From Beta vulgaris subsp. vulgaris (Eukaryota; Streptophyta; Magnoliopsida; Caryophyllales; Amaranthaceae): 64,000 bases of DNA. Where the stretch lies: the NCBI RefSeq assembly GCF_026745355.1, contig NC_079205.1:44112487-44176486 (forward strand), written 5' to 3'. The notes under the pieces were generated by a model. The model saw only the letters and a list, made by a program, of their open reading frames with translations. It did no database searches and had not been told where the DNA came from. Position numbers and translations under genes: made by a program. Of the stretch, positions 14,001 through 26,757 are shown in pieces. How positions within the stretch are numbered: the first letter of the stretch is position 1; each line of letters begins with the position of its first letter.

Positions 14001-17000
14001 AAGGCAACCCATCTCCTTCCCTCCCCTCTTTTTCCCACCATTGCTTTTCAGACATATTGTTAATCTAGTTAACTTGGAAGATTTTGCTGCATCTTTGCTA
14101 ATTGATCATCATCACATATTAGAACTTCTCTCTCTTTTTACCCTTAATCTCGCTCACCTTTTTCTCTTCGTTCTTTGTGTCTTTGGGATGTGGTTGGGGG
14201 TGTTTAGATTGAACATGACATTTTAGGTGACAACTGCAGCTGTCATTCTGAGAACTCACTGCCTGTTTGGTAGACAGTAATAAATTTTAGTAATGAACTC
14301 AATACCCCCTTCCGAAATGGTGATGGATGGTAACTTTTTTTTAGGGACCAAAATAGATGTTTTTGGAAAGAAGTAGCATTACCATGAATATTGATGTGGG
14401 AATTGCTTTACAGGCTTACACTAAAATGCATTAAAATTAACACCATTTATGATTGCTAACCAAACGGGCTGTAGGGAATAATTCATTAACATTTTTGAAT
14501 TGTGATTGATTTACATGCATACTTAATGTGGTTTTCAAGGAAACCTGGCTAGCAAACTGTTCGAGAAAAAGAGAAAGGAGGCAGCAGCCATAAGAATTCA
14601 AAAGCATGCACGTAAACTTCAAGTAAGGAAGAAGTATAACAAACTTCGTGTGTCAGTTCTAGCCTTGCAAATGACTTTAAGGACAATGGCTGCTCGTAAA
14701 GAGTACCTCATTAGAAGACGAAATAAAACGGCAACTCTTATACAGGTTCTTTTTTCTGACATGTATTGATCACAATTGGCTCTTTCTATCATGAGTTCAT
14801 GCGCTTTTCTGATGATAATCCTTCTGACACACTGATTATACTTGGGACAGAGCCGCTGGCGTTGCCATAGAGCTTCATCGTACTATAAAAAGCTTAGAAA
14901 AGCATCATTAATTGCACAGTGCAGATGGAGGGGAAAACTTGCGAGGAGAGAACTAAGAAAGCTCAAGATGGTCAGTTATGCTTGAACTATGCTTGTTGCT
15001 CATATTATATATCTTTATCTTCTTCTGACCTGGCAGTAGTTCTTATTATTATAGTTTTCTCAGCTCACATAAACAAAAGATTCTGCAATCTTATGGGTTC
15101 GTGTTGAGTTATTGCCAGGACAATTTGTCTACTTTGGGTCTTAGTCGGTGAGTCTCCAGTGTGATGTTATACCTGACTTTTCCATGGATTGGACACAAGT
15201 AGTGTTTCACTATGAAACTTTTGGACCATAGAGCAAGGAGACGATTGGTTTGATAAGATAAATGGGCCTTTCTCTAGATATCTAGGAATGTCCTGCATAA
15301 GTAGTCAAACTAGCATCAAGAATGAGTCTGAGGACTGAGAACGAAAATCCCCTCTGAAATCCAAGTATGTGTTTTGGATGGCTGATCACTACTGTACAGA
15401 TAAAAAAGTGTACCTTGGCCGGATAAAAAATATATTTTGCAAGTGAGGGGGGGGGGGGGGGGGAGGTTATAGATACATCTGATAATCTGTCCTACTGCAG
15501 GACACATGGGAGATACAAAGTGGTTTCTTTAGGGCTAGACTTTGCATGTCCATAGATCTATAACTTTCTAAGCATTGGCCAATCTATGAGGAGATTTGGC
15601 TGATCTGTTTGAGGCGGGATATGGAGACAGGTCTATGCACCCATTGCACTGACCAGCTAGTCATGGAACGGCTTCGCTGGTCACTTCACTCCCAAACAAG
15701 TTGTTTGGTGTGGGAAGACAAGTATATATACACAGTCATGCAAAATTCACATAACATTTAATGAGTATATTATTCAGAATTAGGAGTTCTCTGAACAAAT
15801 AAATTAGTCAGCTCTTTGTTGTTCATATTCAAGTAGATTATCTGTGTTGGGTAATGCGAATTGAGTTTCATCATTCTCCAGTGAAAAAATCATTTTGGAC
15901 AACCAAGATAGGAAATTTTGGGTTGCTTATGGCACAGGGTCAAGCAATGTCTGATGCAAATACTTGCTAGCTATGCAACAATCTTATTTCCTTGGCCTTG
16001 TGGTTCTGTTGGGACAGGAAGCGTTTCTATTTAAAATAAAGCTTTCACTAGATTGCAATTCTTAAAGAATTGATAATCCACTGAAAAAGACAAAGCTCTG
16101 ACTTTTTATGTTTAGTTGTGGAAAGATTACAGGAAGTCCTTTTATTTATCAATCCTTTTCTTGGAAATTTTGGTCATCATGTGCGAGTGTTGGAAATTAG
16201 TTGATGTCATTTTGTTTGCTGCTTACTGTATTGTTGTCGTTACTTACTCTAAAAGTCGATTTGCCTTTTTGGTTTGTATCATTCCATGATTTGCAGACCT
16301 TTACATTTTGCTCTTAAGGCAATGTTTTTCACTTGTATATTTGTTGATCTTGTACTTTTTTTATTTCTTTTCTTATGCTTATGCATATTAGAACTGATAA
16401 CCAAGTCAGCTTTTAATTTGAGTGCAGAAGTAAAAATTGAACCAAGACCATTTTTTTTTTTTTTGATAATTAGACCAATTATATCTAATATCTAGAAATT
16501 GACACATGGATCCTTAGCTAAGAGCTCAGCATAAAGGATCAAAGTTTTCCTAGTCTTCTTCCAGGTCTTCTTCGAGGTTTATAATTGGTTCTCCACTATG
16601 TAATATCAGACCTTCTTCAAAGTGTTTGGCTGATGATCTGCATGAATGAGTATGAAAAAAGGGGTGCATAGGAGGAAACAGAAGCACCAAAATAAATGAA
16701 ACAGAAGAAAAATAAGAGAATCATACAAGTATAAAACAAACGAGTAAATGCATTACTTGGGTTTATAGTCTGGGCTTAGTGTGGATGACCTTCACTTTTC
16801 AGATTGCTGTCAAAACACCAGCTGTTATGTAATACAAGAATCCTCTAAAAAAATAAATGAGTTCCATCAACCGTTGAGCTTTCATACCGTTGTTCCAAAG
16901 GATTCACCATGTGGGAAAAAAAATGGAGCTAATAAAGTCAAATGCATGCTTCTTCTCCCTTATGTGAAGCTTTTCCTGCTACTTACAGAAGTGATAATAT

Positions 17001-20000
17001 GACTCAAGCTGAACAAAGTCTTTCATCTTATGCATATCCTTTTGACTTTGTTGTCAAAACCCATTTGGAGGAATTATTTCCCAGCTAAAAGTGCCTCATG
17101 TATACTCCAGTCTGTTAATTATCTTCATGCTTTGACAAATGGTGCCATCTGTGTTGGCAGGCTTCAAGAGAAACAGGGGCCCTTAAGGAAGCAAAGGACA
17201 AGCTCCAAAAGCAAGTCGAGGATCTTTCGTTGCGTTTACAGCTGGAAAAACGGTTGCGGGTACTACATATATGCTTACCTGCAAGTTATGAAGTTGTGAC
17301 TTTTTTAAGAAATAGGGTTTTCACAGAATACTGCTCCTAAGTCAGAAATTTTGCTCCTTCGATGTTCTAATTATTAGATATGGTATTTTATTGTAGACTG
17401 ATTCAGAGGAAGCAAAAGCTCAGGAAATCGCCAAACTACAGAACACTGTGCAAACTATGCAGAGCAGAATAGATGAGACAACTTCTTTGCTTGAAAAGGA
17501 ACGAGAAGCTGTGAAAAAGACCATTGAAGAAGCACCGCCTGTTGTGAAAGAAACCCAAGTAATGGTTGAAGACACAGAAAAAATCAATCTTCTGAAAGCA
17601 GAAGTGGAAAGCTTTAAGGTTTGGATATACTCCCTCTGTCTTTTATAGTTATTAAGCGTTCTTAACTTTAACTTTCACTAGATACAGTTGAAATTGTATT
17701 GGTATTATACATAGATATTGCATATATGAGTTTTTAATATGATACACAAAGCAAGAAGTACATGTTCTTTTTTATTTTTTGGCATTTATGAAGGACTACC
17801 AAATCTATTGGATTAAAAGTATCCTCTTGATCTGTCTCTGAAAGTGTAAATTTATTGTTTTAATGTATTTGTCATATATGCTAATACTATCATAACCTCA
17901 TATGAAAATACTACTACCTCCTTCCCATTTTAGTTTGAACAAAATGCCTTTTTGGAGATCCCATTTTGGTCACAAGATACCTTTCTGCTAAGCTTTTTCT
18001 CTAAAGTTGTTCTATACACCAACCAGAGTACTTTTACCTCTCTATTCTATTCCCTTCTATGTGTGACAAAGTCATTTGTGAAGGGGACATCTCTAGTAGT
18101 AAGTTTTGAAGTCAACAAGTCTCAACATCATTGGCCATCCCACAATATTTGGCTTCAATACTGAAAGGAGAGTGTGGGCGGGGCCTTGGAAGACCAAAAA
18201 CTCAAGTTGGCACCGTTGAACACATAGTAACCCAAGGTAAATTTACACTTGTCAGGACACCACCCCGGTCCTCATCGAACTAAGTCGACAAAATAGGGGG
18301 TGAGTTGCAGAAATGCCTGTAATGTAGCGCAAAAATGCACTTCAGGATCGTAATGTGGAGTTTGCATTCACGGCATTTGGTGCACAACATCACTAATGTT
18401 CAGACACGTAAAAGCAATTCGACAAAGTTGTGAAATGATGAAGGCAAATGTTCGTGGAGGAAAGCAAATTTCACAACGCATTGATGAATTCGCCACTTAT
18501 AAGACAAGCAAAGGCTAAGTACTATGAGATTGGTAGAGTGCTTGACCAGTTGGTTGAAAGTTTCATCATACTGTACACTAACTTGGTGATTATTGAGACC
18601 TATGATTAACAACCAACCAAGCCTTATGGCTTTCTAACAAACTGATAGACATGAACCTGTTTTGAACAACATACACTGAATTATATCAACACCAAAAGGC
18701 CGAGGGATAAGATCCCGAATGTCGTTTATAACCAAAGCACGCTGTTGCTCATGCAAGGCGGCCTTTCACTATTTTATTTAAGGATGTGATCTAAGGCGGC
18801 GGGAAAATAGTAGGTGAATCAGTGTGAGGGAAGTCTGGCTCTCATAAAGTGACGCGGAGGAGGGGAGGGGGGTGTTGAGGTGTAGAAGCATCTTGAGCAC
18901 GTGATAAGTGGTTGTAACTCTCTTACTCTATGAAGGCCAAAAACCGAGATAGGTGGAGTGGGATGACTTGTGTTGATTAAAGCTAGAAATTTTGGCTAGG
19001 AAAGTATATGACCATGTACACGACTAGACTCTTGTCAGTCTAGTAGTGTGTGTGAGAGGGGGGAGGGGCTCATGAGGTAGGAGACTAGGAGGCGAGGGGG
19101 CTCGTCATTTGTGAGTTACTGATAGGCTGGCATTGGTAATTGATGGAGCTTTATACAAATAAAGCCTTATTTTATTATATAAGCACATGGGTCATGTTTC
19201 ACTCTCTCTCATTCACTTTGCTTCATGTGCCATTTACATATGTTGCAAGTATTAAGAGACAGAGGAAGTCTGAGATAAAGTCCCGGTATTCATGTACCAA
19301 GTGCCATTGGCAGGTTGTAGGCTTATGTTGCTGAAAGCATTGTTTAAGTCAATAGGTCGGACATGTGATCTCATTGTTAGTGGTGGTACCATTTCAGCTT
19401 GTGCGGATTATGGGGCAGTGCTTAAGATGCCGAAAATAGGGAATCGGGTGTGGGTAGCGTACCGTGGGATATGACATGACGAAAAAGCTATGGCTAGGGC
19501 CAACAGGCCAAAAATATCGTTGGTCTGATTGTGGCTTAGGGGGGTATCGTGTGGCGCTAGGGGGAATAGTGGGCCACGGCCTATCCTTGTGGTGCGCTGG
19601 TCTTGCTGATATGCGCCATTCTGTTTGTTGTCTTTATTGCGTTACCAGTTCATGTTGCTCTTACCCACCCCTTTTTTATTGTTGTGCTAGTTGTTACTAA
19701 AGGGAGGAGCTTGTTGGAGCAGAAGTGACAAGTGCCACAAACTTGCGACCAAGCAGTATTTCCAAATGAAGGACCGTGATTTCCCTCATGAAGCTTCATG
19801 CTCCAAGCCGAGGAAAGACGAAAGAGGATTCATTTAACAAGTTACGTCACCAGAGTGTCAAATTTAGTGGTCTTACCCCTTAATCAACTGAAGGATTAAC
19901 CTTTGATCATTGACAGATTGATCGGTATCAAAAAGTTGATCAGAGTGAAGTCTAATACTGATCTGAAAACTGACTGATATGGCTGAATCAGTTTCCAAGT

Positions 20001-23000
20001 TCTGAAGTTGGTGTTTAATCGATTTCCAAGTTCCGAAGTTGCATCTAACTAATCCCAATTGGCTTTGGGATTGGCCGGATTAGGAGAGGTGCCATCAATG
20101 TAGTTGATGGCACATTATGACGTGCTGTGACCTGGGTGCCCATGAGTGGTATTTGAACCCTTTGACGATTAAAAGTGAGATGGGGTTTTTGGCATTACTT
20201 AGGCAGGGTGGAGGAGGAGGAGTCTCCTTGTTTTCCTTGCTCTTTCCCATGGAGGAAAAATTAAAGGGTAGCATTGAGAGAGAAACAATATATAGGTCAC
20301 GAATGGTGGTTGTGACACAATGTGAGAGAGTGAAAGAATTCCTCATGAGGTGATCTGTGCATTGGGTATCATACTCTTAATAAGAGTTTCAACCCGATAA
20401 GAAAACTATAACAAGAGAATTTTGCAGAAAACATCAACATATCTGCGTGTACTGTAAGATTTGAAAATCTAGCTGGTTTATAAAGATCAAAGGTGGATTG
20501 AGTATAAGAAAATTTTGATTGCTTTGGATGGCTTAACGTGTATCTTCTGAAAGGAGAAGCCGTTTAATGGATCGTTTTGTCATGTAAAAAATGCTCGTGT
20601 GAACTCCTCAGTTTTGTTTAAGCTACATTCTTTTTTCTTCCCTGTTTAATAGCAGAATTTTGTAAAAATATAAAGGATAGGGTTTTATCTTGCTTTCTGA
20701 ACAGCATTGTGAAATACTCCTATAACATAGAACTCAAGGTCATAAAAAAAGAAAATTGTGGTTATATTTTATATCATGCAAGTATGCAACAGCCAACAGG
20801 GATCTGTAGTTACTATATAGTATATATAAAAAAAAAAGATTTGTGGAAATTATGGATTACATTGGAGTAATTAGCCTGGAATGTGTTCTGTGGAGATAAT
20901 CTTATTGTAGTGTCGATTGTAACATAATTTCATTGGATAGCTCTCTTACTTTTTCTTTTACTTTTTCTTTAACATCAGCCACCTATTTGAGGGTTATCTT
21001 CAATTCTAATAAGTTGGCCGTTCCTTCGGAGCAGATTATCCACATTTTTTTCATCTCCATTACATGTGTGTGTGCGTGTTACTTTTTCACCAACTGATTT
21101 CCCAAGTTTTATGCGCTTCAGGCTTCATTTGAAGCAGAGAAACAAAGAGCTGATGAATCTGATAGGAAACTTGCTGAAGCACTAGAGTTGAGTGAAGAGA
21201 GGTGCAAAAAATCAGATGCCTCAGACAGAAAGATCCTACTACTACAAGAATCGCTTAATAGGTAATATCAAAATTATTGCTTGCATATCCCAATTTTTCC
21301 TTCAGTACATCGTAAATAAAGATGACACATGCCTTTTCCTATATTTACATAGTACATTACAGATACATTTGTTCTTTACAAGAGTTCTATTATGTCTAAT
21401 AGAAGGTTAATGGATCTTTCACTCACTGGTAACGAATCTTCGCATTGCATTTTCTGCATAGATTTTAAGCTCTGAAGACAGTGAGTTTTCGCTCACTAGT
21501 TGGTACTTAAATAGAGGTGCTAACTTATTACTTTTTACCTCATTGGCAAAGTATGTGCATCTAGTTCAGATATGTGGCAGGAACATTATCTGTAAATTTT
21601 GTACAGAACTTCTAGAAAATGATATACAAGTTACCAAAATCATCCAGATGTATTCCATCAATTGCGTATGATAAGCTTTGATAACATGTTCAGAATACCA
21701 ATATTTTGGTTGCTTATATTCTAATTGAAGGAAACTCCCAATCTTAAATGGTAACGTGTCGGCTATGAGAGGAAAGATAGATTGTGCTTGCAGTGAAGGA
21801 GCAAGTCTGCAATTTCAAAAGGTTTACATTCAAGATATCCGTTTATAATGCCTAAGGCCCTGTGAGCCTTAAGCAGTGCAGAATCCGCTGAACTTTTTTC
21901 TTATTGGAACTTGGTCCTGGCTAGAACCTGCTTTAGTCAGACCTCAGGAGGTTTACACCTTTCAGTCCTTAAGGGTGTATGGGCTTTCTTTGTTTATATC
22001 AGGTTCAGCTAGTAGTCAGTTTGATTAAAGATAAGAAAAAGTGAAATCGAATTCTACATACCTGCACTGCTGATCGACATATCCTGTGAGAGATCAAATA
22101 TAAGTCATTTTATTCTGGCATGTTAAAAAATATGCCTCTAGCACACTTAAATAATGTCAACTCAGTTCCTAAACACGAGATTTTGGCTAAACTATACATG
22201 ATGGAGTTAGACTGCACATTGTTACAAATGCTTTTAATCTTTCCAATCAGGCTAGAAGAGAAGATCGCCAATTTGGAATCAGAGAATCAAGTTCTTCGCC
22301 AACAAGCTGTTTCAATGGCATCCAATAAGTTTGGGTCAGGTCGCCAAAGATCGATTCTTCAGGTATATCAAGTGTAGAGATTAAGTGCTTCCTCCATCCC
22401 AAAGATAGTTGTAAATTGAACTTATGCTTGATAGAAATTATAAGTGATTGTTTTCTGAGATTTAGTTACAATGAGTTCACAGAACACACCCTTCACTAAC
22501 TACGACGATATTCAATGTGAATATTCTCTAATGTTGTTTTTTCCCTGTTTAATTGGCAGAGGGGATCCGAAAGTGGTCATTTTGCAGATACGCATCTTCG
22601 GGTATTCTACTTCAATATTTTGATGTCAGCCCATGTTGCTTCATGTTTACTGCAATTTCTTCTTTCATTTACTCCTTCCTCGAAATATGCAGGATTTGCA
22701 TAGCCCTTCCATGAATCATAGAGAAGCTGAAGTAGAAGAGAAACCACAAAAATCTCTGAATGAGAAACAGCAGGAGAATCAGGAATTGCTTATCCGATGT
22801 GTATCGCAACCTCTGGGTTTTGCGGGGAACAGACCTATAGCTGCCTGCATAATATACAAGTGCCTCCTTCACTGGAGATCATTTGAAGTGGAAAGGACTA
22901 GTATCTTTGACCGAATAATACAGACAATTGGTCATGCTATCGAGGTTTGTAATCTTGGCTACACTCTCTTCGTCCTTACTTGTATGATTCATGGGAGTAT

Positions 23001-26000
23001 GCACAGCTTTGTATATATGGTTGAGTAGGTTTGATGAAGTGAAGTGATAGCACCATATAAACTTGATGAGAGAGTAAAGTGGTGGGACCATATGATCATA
23101 TTTGTTATGAGGGATATACTTAGGAACATCCTTAAATGGATCATGGTGCATACAAATAGGGATGGAGATTGGAGGGAGTATTTCAGTAAGATAAGGGTGT
23201 AAGAGTCAGTATGGGTACATATCCAGGTGTAAATTTTGGGCATAGGGACACTATCCTAATAGTGGACACGAGTGTGACTATGTGGACTGAGGACACGGCT
23301 TTTATGAAACATATCTTAATTTGGGCATAGGGACTTTTTCATGTTCTTTCTCTAGCTCAAACACATGCTATACTTGTACTTGTTCGCCAGTTCTTTATGG
23401 AATTGGGCTTGAGAATAAAATTTCAGCAAATACTAGCAAACATGTGGTTCAAGATATTATGCGGTTCAAATCTTTCTATTTTTCCTTACAAATATGTGGT
23501 TCAAGACAAGTGTGGTCTCTGGATGAAAACAGAAGTATGGGGTAAGGTTTCTAAATTGTTTCGGACTGTTGTGGGTGTCTAACACGAGCACATAGATATA
23601 CTGAAGAATCTGGGTAACATAGCTTAATTATCGTACTTTATGAGTCTTCTAACTGAAGATTTTAACTAAACCTTGTTTTCTTTGAGAAGAAGGCGCAGGA
23701 TAACAATGATATCTTGGCATATTGGCTGTCTAATGCCTCAACTCTTCTTTTGCTGCTGCAACGCACTCTGAAAGCAAGTAGCGCAGCTGGAATGGCACCA
23801 CAACGCCGCAGAACATCATCAGCCACTCTTTTTGGGAGGATGAGCCAGGTATAGAAAGCTTTCTTTTTCCAAGTTATGCCATTTTAAGTAGTTACAGGTG
23901 CTTGAAAGATCTCATTTTTTATAGTAACAGAAAAGTTTCCTCCCTGCTTTTACGTAGAGTTTCCGAGGAACTCCACATGGAGTAAGTCTTGCCTTTGTCA
24001 ATAATGGCATGACGGGTGGTACAGATTCTTTGCGCCAAGTTGAAGCCAAGTACCCAGCTTTGCTTTTCAAGCAACAACTTACTGCATATGTTGAAAAGAT
24101 TTATGGACTGATTCGAGACAATCTTAAGAAAGAAATTTCGCCACTGCTTGGATTGTGCATCCAGGTTTTGCAGTTTGCCTCTTTTCCTTGAATTGAAATA
24201 GAGTCATTACTTCTGGATTTATTTCTAATTTGAAAGTCATCTTTTGTAACAGGCTCCACGAACATCGAGAGCAAGTATAGTCAAGGGTTCATCACGTTCA
24301 GTGGCAAACACTGCAGCCCAGCAAGCACTGATTGCTCACTGGCAAGCAATTGTTAGAAGTCTCGCGAACTTTTTGGGCACATTGAAAGGAAATCATGTTC
24401 GTTTTAACCTTCGTTTAATTGTCGGTGTTCTATTTGTTTCTTCTTAGCTTATGCCATAATTTTTTAACCTCCATCCTTGGAAAGAAGAGAAGGGAAACTG
24501 CATGAAAGTAACAGAAATGAAATTATTGATAAATTAAAATAAAAGCAGATAGGGAGGAAAAAGATCAATAGGAATAGCAATATGTATCAAGGGGCTGGTG
24601 CTAATTGTAGTGGTATATGAATCCGTCTGTTTTAGAGCCATCTAATGTGGACATTATTCGTTTTGTACTTCCCTTTTGTTGTCTTTTTAATCCTGATTTA
24701 TGTTCATATGCTTGTCTGTGAACCTTACTGTTTTTCTTTCTGCTTGCTCTTTCTTGTCCCTGTTTCAGGTGCCTCCATTTTTGGCTCGGAAGATATTCAC
24801 ACAAATATTCTCATTCATCAATGTTCAATTATTCAACAGGTATTCTGTTCTATTGATACTATGGGCTGTTTACTCTTGATGGAAAATGAAAACTTACGGT
24901 TCCTTCACTTCTTTATGCAGCCTTCTTTTAAGGCGTGAATGCTGTTCATTTAGTAATGGTGAATATGTTAAGGCAGGTCTGTCTGAGCTTGAACATTGGT
25001 GCTACCTTGCAACTGAAGAGGTAGCAGTTTCTAGAATTACATGATTTTGAAAAACATGTATTTATCCACTGTATTAATCTGGAAAAAATGCAGTATGCAG
25101 GTTCAGCATGGGATGAATTGAAGCATATTAGGCAGGCCATCGGTTTTCTGGTAATATGCCTCCTTTTGTTGCTTTTGGTTCATCAATAATCGTTTGTATT
25201 TTGATAATATGGGAGTGGAGTGGCAATGCGTATTTACTATTGTTTCTTGATTCAGGTCGTACATCAGAAGCCAAAAAAATCCTTGGATGAAATAAGCCAT
25301 CAGCTTTGCCCTGTGAGTGGGAAACATAAATTGCCAAAAGTTGATCACCTTAGTTCTTTTAAAAGGTTTTAACCTCTGTTTATGTCCACTTGTAGGTTCT
25401 TAGTATCCAACAGCTGTACCGGATTGGCACAATGTACTGGGATGACAGGTATGGCACCCATAGTGTGAGTCCAGAGGTAAGCCCTACTGCCAACTTTTGC
25501 CTCCATGAAATTGAAAGCTGTAGAGTTCAGTTAGCTTGAAATTGGCTTGCTCCATTTCTAGCTTAACTTTATGGTTCTCCACCAGGTTATATCTAGCATG
25601 AGGGTGCTAATGACAGAAGACCCTTCAGTTAGCAATTCTTTCCTCTTGGATGATGATTCGAGGTCTGCTCCTATTTCTGGCTTTTCTTAGAGAATATAAT
25701 GAACCAAATTGATCTTTGCTTTGTCTTGTCTCAGTGAGGACCATATTTCTGATAAGTGATAATCCTTTCAAACTCACTATCCCTGGTTTTCCTGAAACAT
25801 AACTGAGAACAGTAGTGTCTCAACAAACATGCTTCAATTCTGCTTGCTAGAGACTAATCTTTGTTCATCTGTTGCAGCATTCCATTTTCTGTTGACGACA
25901 TATCGAAGTCAATGGATAATACGGACATCTCAGATGTTGAACCGCCGCTTCTTATCCGTGAGAACTCGGGCTTCAGCTTCTTATTGCCTCGTGCTGACTA

Positions 26001-26001
26001 A
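2083..26001 (+). CDS. Class XI myosin heavy chain, complete, 38 exons
   Basis: This is an actin-based motor that moves organelles and vesicles along actin filaments in plant cells. Exons: 2083-2085, 4946-5074, 5852-5995, 7000-7145, 7223-7379, 7469-7527, 7744-7903, 8020-8169, 8240-8376, 8463-8609, 8727-8828, 9933-9990, 10071-10172, 12232-12269, 12409-12535, 12616-12798, 12889-13020, 13124-13233, 13372-13432, 13594-13771, 14540-14745, 14851-14970, 17161-17259, 17397-17618, 21122-21261, 22251-22362, 22560-22601, 22693-22944, 23693-23848, 23958-24164, 24253-24396, 24769-24839, 24921-25020, 25094-25150, 25256-25312, 25396-25476, 25586-25662, 25878-26001. All introns are GT..AG, and all phases join to one 1529-codon frame, the usual family length. 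Exon 1 is only the ATG, followed directly by a consensus donor. The protein starts [18 protein letters not shown] and ends [11 protein letters not shown]. Order: SH3-like N-terminus, motor, six IQ motifs, coiled coil, globular tail. The tail resembles the MYA1/MYA2 (XI-1/XI-2) group, but I cannot fix the paralogue from memory. I see no stop or frameshift. Confidence 0.95.
2387..3370 (+). mobile_element. Non-autonomous hAT element with 8-bp target duplication
   Basis: The element proper is 2395-3362 (968 bp), flanked on both sides by the identical octamer AAGGTGTT (2387-2394 and 3363-3370). Its left end reads CAGGGGCGGATCCAGG. Its right end, on the opposite strand, reads CATGGGCGGAGCCACAT, the GGGCGGA-type terminus typical of plant hAT elements. 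Both sub-terminal regions contain AGGGGTAGCA. A perfect 22-bp palindrome at 3317-3338 is built from GGGGTAGC and its complement around CACGTG. No transposase frame is present. It is inserted in intron 1 of the myosin gene. Confidence 0.85.
3468..3680 (+). mobile_element. Stowaway-like MITE
   Basis: The left end is TA followed by CTCCTTCTGTCCCAATTTG. The right end reads, on the opposite strand, CTTCTCTCCGTCCCCTTTAG. This matches the CTCCCTCCGT-type terminus of Stowaway (Tc1/mariner-derived) MITEs, and about 210 bp fits the family size. The right border and its TA are not exact, so the copy is old. Confidence 0.6.
10173..12231 (+). other. Intron 13 of the myosin gene (2.06 kb)
   Basis: This intron separates the DLIEK and [13 protein letters not shown] parts of the motor. 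The first 1.3 kb is unremarkable AT-rich DNA. The end holds a Helitron-like insertion (11480-12139). Confidence 0.8.
11480..12139 (+). mobile_element. Non-autonomous Helitron-like element
   Basis: The 5' end reads TCTCTATTATATAAGTGAAGG after a host A. The 3' end reads GATGCTAG before a host T. Plant Helitrons start with TC (commonly TCTCTACTATA), end in CTAG or CTRR, and insert between A and T without a target duplication, as here. TAGC..GCTA near the 3' end could form a short, weak hairpin. The interior is very AT-rich with no Rep/helicase coding. Confidence 0.5.
13672..14970 (+). other. Myosin XI neck: six IQ motifs
   Basis: Exons 20-22 encode six consecutive IQ-type motifs from residue about 742 to 880. 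They begin [62 protein letters not shown] and [11 protein letters not shown]. Six light-chain (calmodulin) binding sites is the normal number for class XI myosins and implies a long lever arm. The fourth (LQ) and sixth (AQ) lack the isoleucine of the IQ pair. Confidence 0.9.
14260..14475 (+). mobile_element. Small inverted-repeat element (MITE) in intron 20
   Basis: The left terminus GCCTGTTTGGTAGACAGTAA is mirrored at the right, where the opposite strand reads GCCCGTTTGGTTAGCAATCA. The inverted similarity continues as ATAAAT..TTA. GCCYGTTTGG-type ends are common in plant DNA MITEs. I cannot find an unambiguous target duplication, so the superfamily is left open. It lies just before the second IQ exon. 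Confidence 0.5.
14971..17160 (+). other. Intron 22 of the myosin gene (2.19 kb)
   Basis: The intron lies between the last IQ exon and the coiled coil. It holds a 17-base poly-G run (15447-15463) and a poly-T run near 16450. I recognise no gene or bounded transposon in it. Confidence 0.75.
17161..22601 (+). other. Myosin XI coiled-coil tail exons
   Basis: Exons 23-27 encode residues about 884-1088. The segment is rich in Glu, Lys, Leu and Gln with heptad spacing ([18 protein letters not shown] at its start, [18 protein letters not shown] near its end). It should dimerise the heavy chain. Introns 24 (3.5 kb) and 22 (2.2 kb), around this block, are the longest apart from intron 1. Confidence 0.88.
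17619..21121 (+). other. Intron 24 of the myosin gene (3.5 kb) with foreign block
   Basis: The longest intron of the gene. Its middle (about 18150-20110) is visibly richer in G and C than the flanks and holds no exon. It carries a 31-base imperfect tandem word (AGTTTCCAAGTTCTGAAGTT and its variant, 19985-20045). Two Stowaway-like starts (CTCCCTCTGTC near 17628, CTCCTTCCCATT near 17920) have no visible partners. The block is probably one or more old insertions, but I could not define ends. Confidence 0.6.
22693..26001 (+). other. Myosin XI globular (DIL) cargo-binding tail exons
   Basis: Exons 28-38, residues about 1089-1529. Recognisable conserved pieces are [92 protein letters not shown] and [18 protein letters not shown]. 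This is the plant myosin XI / yeast Myo2p-type cargo-binding tail (dilute domain). It is complete, with a normal stop at 25999-26001. Confidence 0.92.
22962..23178 (+). mobile_element. Stowaway-like MITE in intron 28
   Basis: The left end follows TA and reads CTCTCTTCGTCCTTACTTGT. The right end GGATGGAGATTGGAGGGAG is followed by TA at 23179-23180. On the opposite strand it begins CTCCCTCCAATCTCCATCC. Size (about 215 bp), ends and TA duplication fit Stowaway. Confidence 0.6.
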
Positions 26002-26757
26002 ATTACTCACACAGTGACACCTGTTTGAGATGGCACTGATTTTCTAATATATAGTTTTCGAGTCTCTCCTGAAGTCCACTTTGCTCTAAAGAAAGAAATA
26101 GGAAGGTTGATGTCTTATCTTTTGCTCTTTTATTTTTAGATAGCAATTGTAGAAGAATGTATAGTTCCTCAATGTTACGGGGCTTCAGTTAGTTTAGGGA
26201 TGTCAATGTCATCCAAATATTGTCCTTCCTGGTTTTAATTGCATAAGCAAGTTTTAGTGCAAAAATGAAGAGCCTGCGAAAACTTGCCTAGTTGCACTTT
26301 GTACATGGAAATTTTTATTCATTATAGAGAAGTACTCCTGATGGGTTTCTTCTCTCTTTCTTTCTCCTCTTCCTAGTCTCCAATCTTAAGGGATTCATAT
26401 GACAAGTGTAACATTTTAGGTGGTATCTCTAATCCAAATACTGTTCTTTAATTTTAAATTACGTGTTTTTTATTAGGATGATATGTTTTTTAAAGTGCAC
26501 AATGAGCATCGTGCACCTTAGTGCATAATCCACGCTTTATATCAACTTCTTTAATAATTGGTCAAAAGTGAATGAAGAAAATAATTGAAGATTTGATAAT
26601 AAAACCACCAATGATATTTCACATTGCCTAGGCATTTTCTATTCTTTGTGAATTGACGTAATAATATAATGATTATCACCTGCAACAACAAATTGTAAAC
26701 TTTACGAAACTTCATATCATTGATGGTTCCTCTCACATTAAAAATTTTCACCGTTAA
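26002..26757 (+). other. 3' UTR and downstream flank of the myosin gene
   Basis: The 3' UTR runs from the stop codon at 26001 to probably near 26300. No canonical AATAAA is placed convincingly. From about 26400 the DNA is AT-rich; GTGCAC..GTGCAC near 26495-26513 forms a small inverted repeat. There is no gene. Confidence 0.5.

Noticed and set aside
15316..15507. Minus-strand frame with a poly-Pro run
   Set aside because: The run comes from the 17-base G tract (15447-15463) in a myosin intron; it is a homopolymer artefact.
17627..17960. Stowaway-like starts (CTCCCTCTGTC, CTCCTTCCCATT) in myosin intron 24
   Set aside because: No matching inverted end with TA could be found for either, so no element is called.
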